Shown here: piece by piece, positions 14,566-16,418 of the stretch
Layout of the letters: each line of letters begins with the position of its first letter
Position numbering within the stretch: the stretch's first letter is position 1
Source of the DNA: M30B19 sp041688615
Lineage (GTDB): Bacteria > Planctomycetota > Planctomycetia > Pirellulales > Pirellulaceae
Direction of reading: 5' to 3'
Length of the DNA: 16,418 nucleotides
Assembly: GCA_041688615.1 (NCBI GenBank)
Contig: JBDNHU010000538.1
Coordinates: 1 to 16,418, forward strand
The notes under the pieces: model-generated
The model's database searches: none
What the model saw: the letters and a program-made list of their open reading frames with translations, nothing else
Told to the model about the DNA's origin: nothing
Made by a program: the position numbers and the translations under genes

Positions 14566-15711
14566 CTACAGGCGGTTGCCTGGAACTACTTTCCTGGGGA
14601 TATCATCAGGTACAATCCACGATCGATAACTTTGACCGATTTTTGATTTTTCCCATTGTTCGATTCGGGCATTTCGCTCGTGAGCATAGGAATCGTCGTC
14701 TTTGATTCCGCTATCGATCGCAAGGTTCTTCATACAAACTGCAAGTGAATCAGAATTCTTGGCGTTGAAGAAAGTTGCCACTTCAGTGGAAAATACGTCT
14801 GTGTGCGAGGGGATATCTGAAAGGATTAAGGGTGTTTCAAGTGCCAATGCTTCCATGGCAACATTGGGCAATCCTTCAAAAAGTGAAGTCAAGACCAAGG
14901 CCTTTGCCGAATTTATTAGTGGATACGGATTAGCTAAGTACCCCAGAAAGAGAATGGCATCCAGATCGCCGTTGTGCTTAGCCTGTGAAATCAAATTGTC
15001 TTTTAAGCTTCCATCGCCGACGAAGACGAGTTGAAAGCCGGTAAAGGTTTTTCGAAATTCATGAAACGCTGCAATGGCTAAAGCGAAGTTCTTTGGTGAT
15101 TCAAGTCGACCGACACAAATAAAGAAATTCTCTTTGATGAGTGATTCGCTACCTTCGATTCTTGCCAACGATCGTGCCTTGATGGTGTCAAGCTCAAGAA
15201 TGTTCGGTATCAGAACTGTCGGCCGCGATCCTCTGGCTTGCTGCCAGTATTCGAAACCGCCTTTATTATTGGCGATTACAACATTTGCAAACTTGCCAAG
15301 CCAGTTTCTTAACGACCATCGTTGTTTCCTGTTCGTGCTTTGAAACGTGTTGGGTTCTCGCATCAGCCAACGAACTTCTCGGTGAAATGTTGCCCAAAAA
15401 CAAGCCAAGAAATCGCAGACGGTCACACAGCTAATAATGGTAGACGGACGATACTTGCTACAAATTTTCCAGAACTTTAGCAGTAGCAACGGAGAGCGAA
15501 ATGAGTGGGTTCCAATGGCGATTCGCTTAAGATTAGGGATGGATTCGGCCTCTAGGTCCACTGGTTGATCAGCCAAACAAAGATGGATGACCGTTAAGCC
15601 TTTTCTCGCCAGTTCTTCTGCTACTAACGACAACTGCCGCTCAGCCCCACCTTTTCGAAAGTGAGAGGCTACTACTAATACGACAGGCTTTATTTCATTC
15701 GTATTTTTCAT
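14566..15711 (-). CDS. Glycosyltransferase family 4
   Basis: A second GT-B, retaining-type glycosyltransferase of about 381 aa. The N-terminal acceptor domain has VVASHFRKGGAERQLSLVAE, with the GGAE motif typical of GT4. The donor domain begins at FICVGRLESPKNFALAIAAF and contains SLFEGLPNVAMEALALETPL, the E-x7-E nucleotide-sugar site, followed by SDIPSHTDVF. No membrane helix or signal peptide is evident. I chose the ATG at 15711, with GAGG 12 nt upstream; a TTG at 15720 would add three residues. It is followed after 12 bp by another GT4 gene and preceded by a methyltransferase gene. It probably builds one linkage of the polysaccharide repeat unit; donor and acceptor are unknown. Confidence 0.9.
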   Translation of the reverse strand: MKNTNEIKPVVLVVASHFRKGGAERQLSLVAEELARKGLTVIHLCLADQPVDLEAESIPNLKRIAIGTHSFRSPLLLLKFWKICSKYRPSTIISCVTVCDFLACFWATFHREVRWLMREPNTFQSTNRKQRWSLRNWLGKFANVVIANNKGGFEYWQQARGSRPTVLIPNILELDTIKARSLARIEGSESLIKENFFICVGRLESPKNFALAIAAFHEFRKTFTGFQLVFVGDGSLKDNLISQAKHNGDLDAILFLGYLANPYPLINSAKALVLTSLFEGLPNVAMEALALETPLILSDIPSHTDVFSTEVATFFNAKNSDSLAVCMKNLAIDSGIKDDDSYAHERNARIEQWEKSKIGQSYRSWIVPDDIPRKVVPGNRL

Positions 15712-15770
15712 GCCAAGCAACTACCTCAAGACTGGATATTTCATCGTAAATCGACCGAGCATCAGCACCT

Positions 15771-16418
15771 CTATCTGCGTTTGTTTTTAATCGCCGCACA
15801 AATCACTCTTGCGCCAAAATGACTGACCGCACGAGGAATCATCGGCATAAAACGCCCAGCGCGAACCAAAATAGATTTGCTGTAACGCATCGCATTGCCT
15901 TCGATATGCTGAATACTGAAACCATTCTTCTCAAATGACTCTCTGATTTCAGTTCTTCGTAAATAGTGGGTGCAACTGATTAAGTAGTCGTAGTCTAGTT
16001 CGGCCACTTTCTGCCAATCCTTAACCTCGCGGTTGCGTCGGTTTAAACCCAGTCTGGCCCAAAGTTTGATCCAACTTGAATTCTTTATCTTCCCAGCAAA
16101 GGGCGTTCCGATGTGAGCTTCTAGAACTCGCCATTGGGCGGGGAAAATATGCATCGACCAGCCATCGGGTTTCAAGACTCGTGAAAGCTCTTGAAGAGTT
16201 CCGTCATAGTCCTGGACATGTTCAAACACTTGATCGCTAAACACGAAGTCAAAGTGATTGTCCGGGAAGGCCAGCTTGTATGGGTTCATTTCAATCTTGA
16301 GAATGCGATGATCCTCTTGTAAATTCGAAACATATTTTCCGTCTTTGAAATTGATATCGCCACCAAAACAATCGTAGCCCAATTCACAAAAACGCTGTAC
16401 CTGATTGCCGGCACCACA
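15771..16418 (-). CDS. SAM-dependent methyltransferase, class I (5' end cut by window edge)
   Basis: The frame is open to the right edge, so the N-terminus is missing; 215 residues are visible. The first visible residues, CGAGNQVQRF, are the end of motif I (the Gly-rich SAM loop), followed by the acidic motif II in GGDINF. Then come FDFVFSDQVFEHVQD (post-motif II, UbiE/Methyltransf_11-like) and LSRVLKPDGW (motif III). The in-frame TTG at 16382 is not the true start because the SAM motif lies upstream of it. The C-terminal half is basic and unassigned. By context it probably methylates a sugar or polysaccharide precursor, but the substrate cannot be deduced. The next gene downstream is a GT4 glycosyltransferase. 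Confidence 0.9.
   Translation of the reverse strand, partial: CGAGNQVQRFCELGYDCFGGDINFKDGKYVSNLQEDHRILKIEMNPYKLAFPDNHFDFVFSDQVFEHVQDYDGTLQELSRVLKPDGWSMHIFPAQWRVLEAHIGTPFAGKIKNSSWIKLWARLGLNRRNREVKDWQKVAELDYDYLISCTHYLRRTEIRESFEKNGFSIQHIEGNAMRYSKSILVRAGRFMPMIPRAVSHFGARVICAAIKNKRR

Noticed and set aside
14553..14571. Single TAG between two GT4 genes in the same frame, as a possible fused or readthrough protein
   Set aside because: Each side is a full-length GT4 with its own N- and C-terminal domains, so two separate genes is the simpler reading.

Overview
The window looks like a bacterial chromosome segment, probably from a Planctomycetota (Pirellulales-like) organism. This assignment is an inference. 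It rests on the character of the RecG and histidine kinase proteins, moderate GC, loose gene spacing, frequent TTG/GTG starts and weak or absent Shine-Dalgarno sequences. No rRNA, tRNA, transposase, phage gene or CRISPR array is visible.

Region 1 (1-2096, + strand): the end of a NtrB-like sensor histidine kinase, then a full-length NtrC-family response regulator (receiver, sigma-54 AAA+ domain, Fis-type HTH). They are probably a cognate two-component pair.

Region 2 (2154-5845, - strand): two housekeeping genes, recG (branched-DNA helicase) and, downstream of it, pyrD (class 2 dihydroorotate dehydrogenase). The 389 bp between them are unusual. They hold five 15-bp tandem units, each carrying TTTGAC when read in the pyrD direction, in a reading frame that stays open and stops immediately before the pyrD ATG. 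Two inverted repeats lie further upstream.

Region 3 (5846-8490, + strand): a 503-bp non-coding stretch followed by a lone membrane histidine kinase. Its extracytoplasmic sensor region carries a CxxCH haem c motif of DUF3365/Tll0287-like type. No response regulator sits beside it.

Region 4 (8637-16418, - strand): a surface-polysaccharide cluster of seven genes running leftwards. In transcription order these are a SAM methyltransferase (cut by the window edge), two GT4 glycosyltransferases, a polytopic Wzy-like polymerase, a GT2 glycosyltransferase, GDP-mannose 4,6-dehydratase (gmd) and a UDP-glucuronate 4-epimerase-like protein. Together they suggest assembly of a repeat-unit polysaccharide (O-antigen, capsule or exopolysaccharide) containing a 6-deoxyhexose made from GDP-mannose and possibly a galacturonate-type sugar. 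No flippase, initiating sugar-phosphate transferase or GDP-fucose synthase is in view, so the locus must continue beyond the window or be completed elsewhere.

Most of the window is ordinary. The best candidates for something undescribed are the repeat-bearing pyrD leader and the haem-type sensor kinase.
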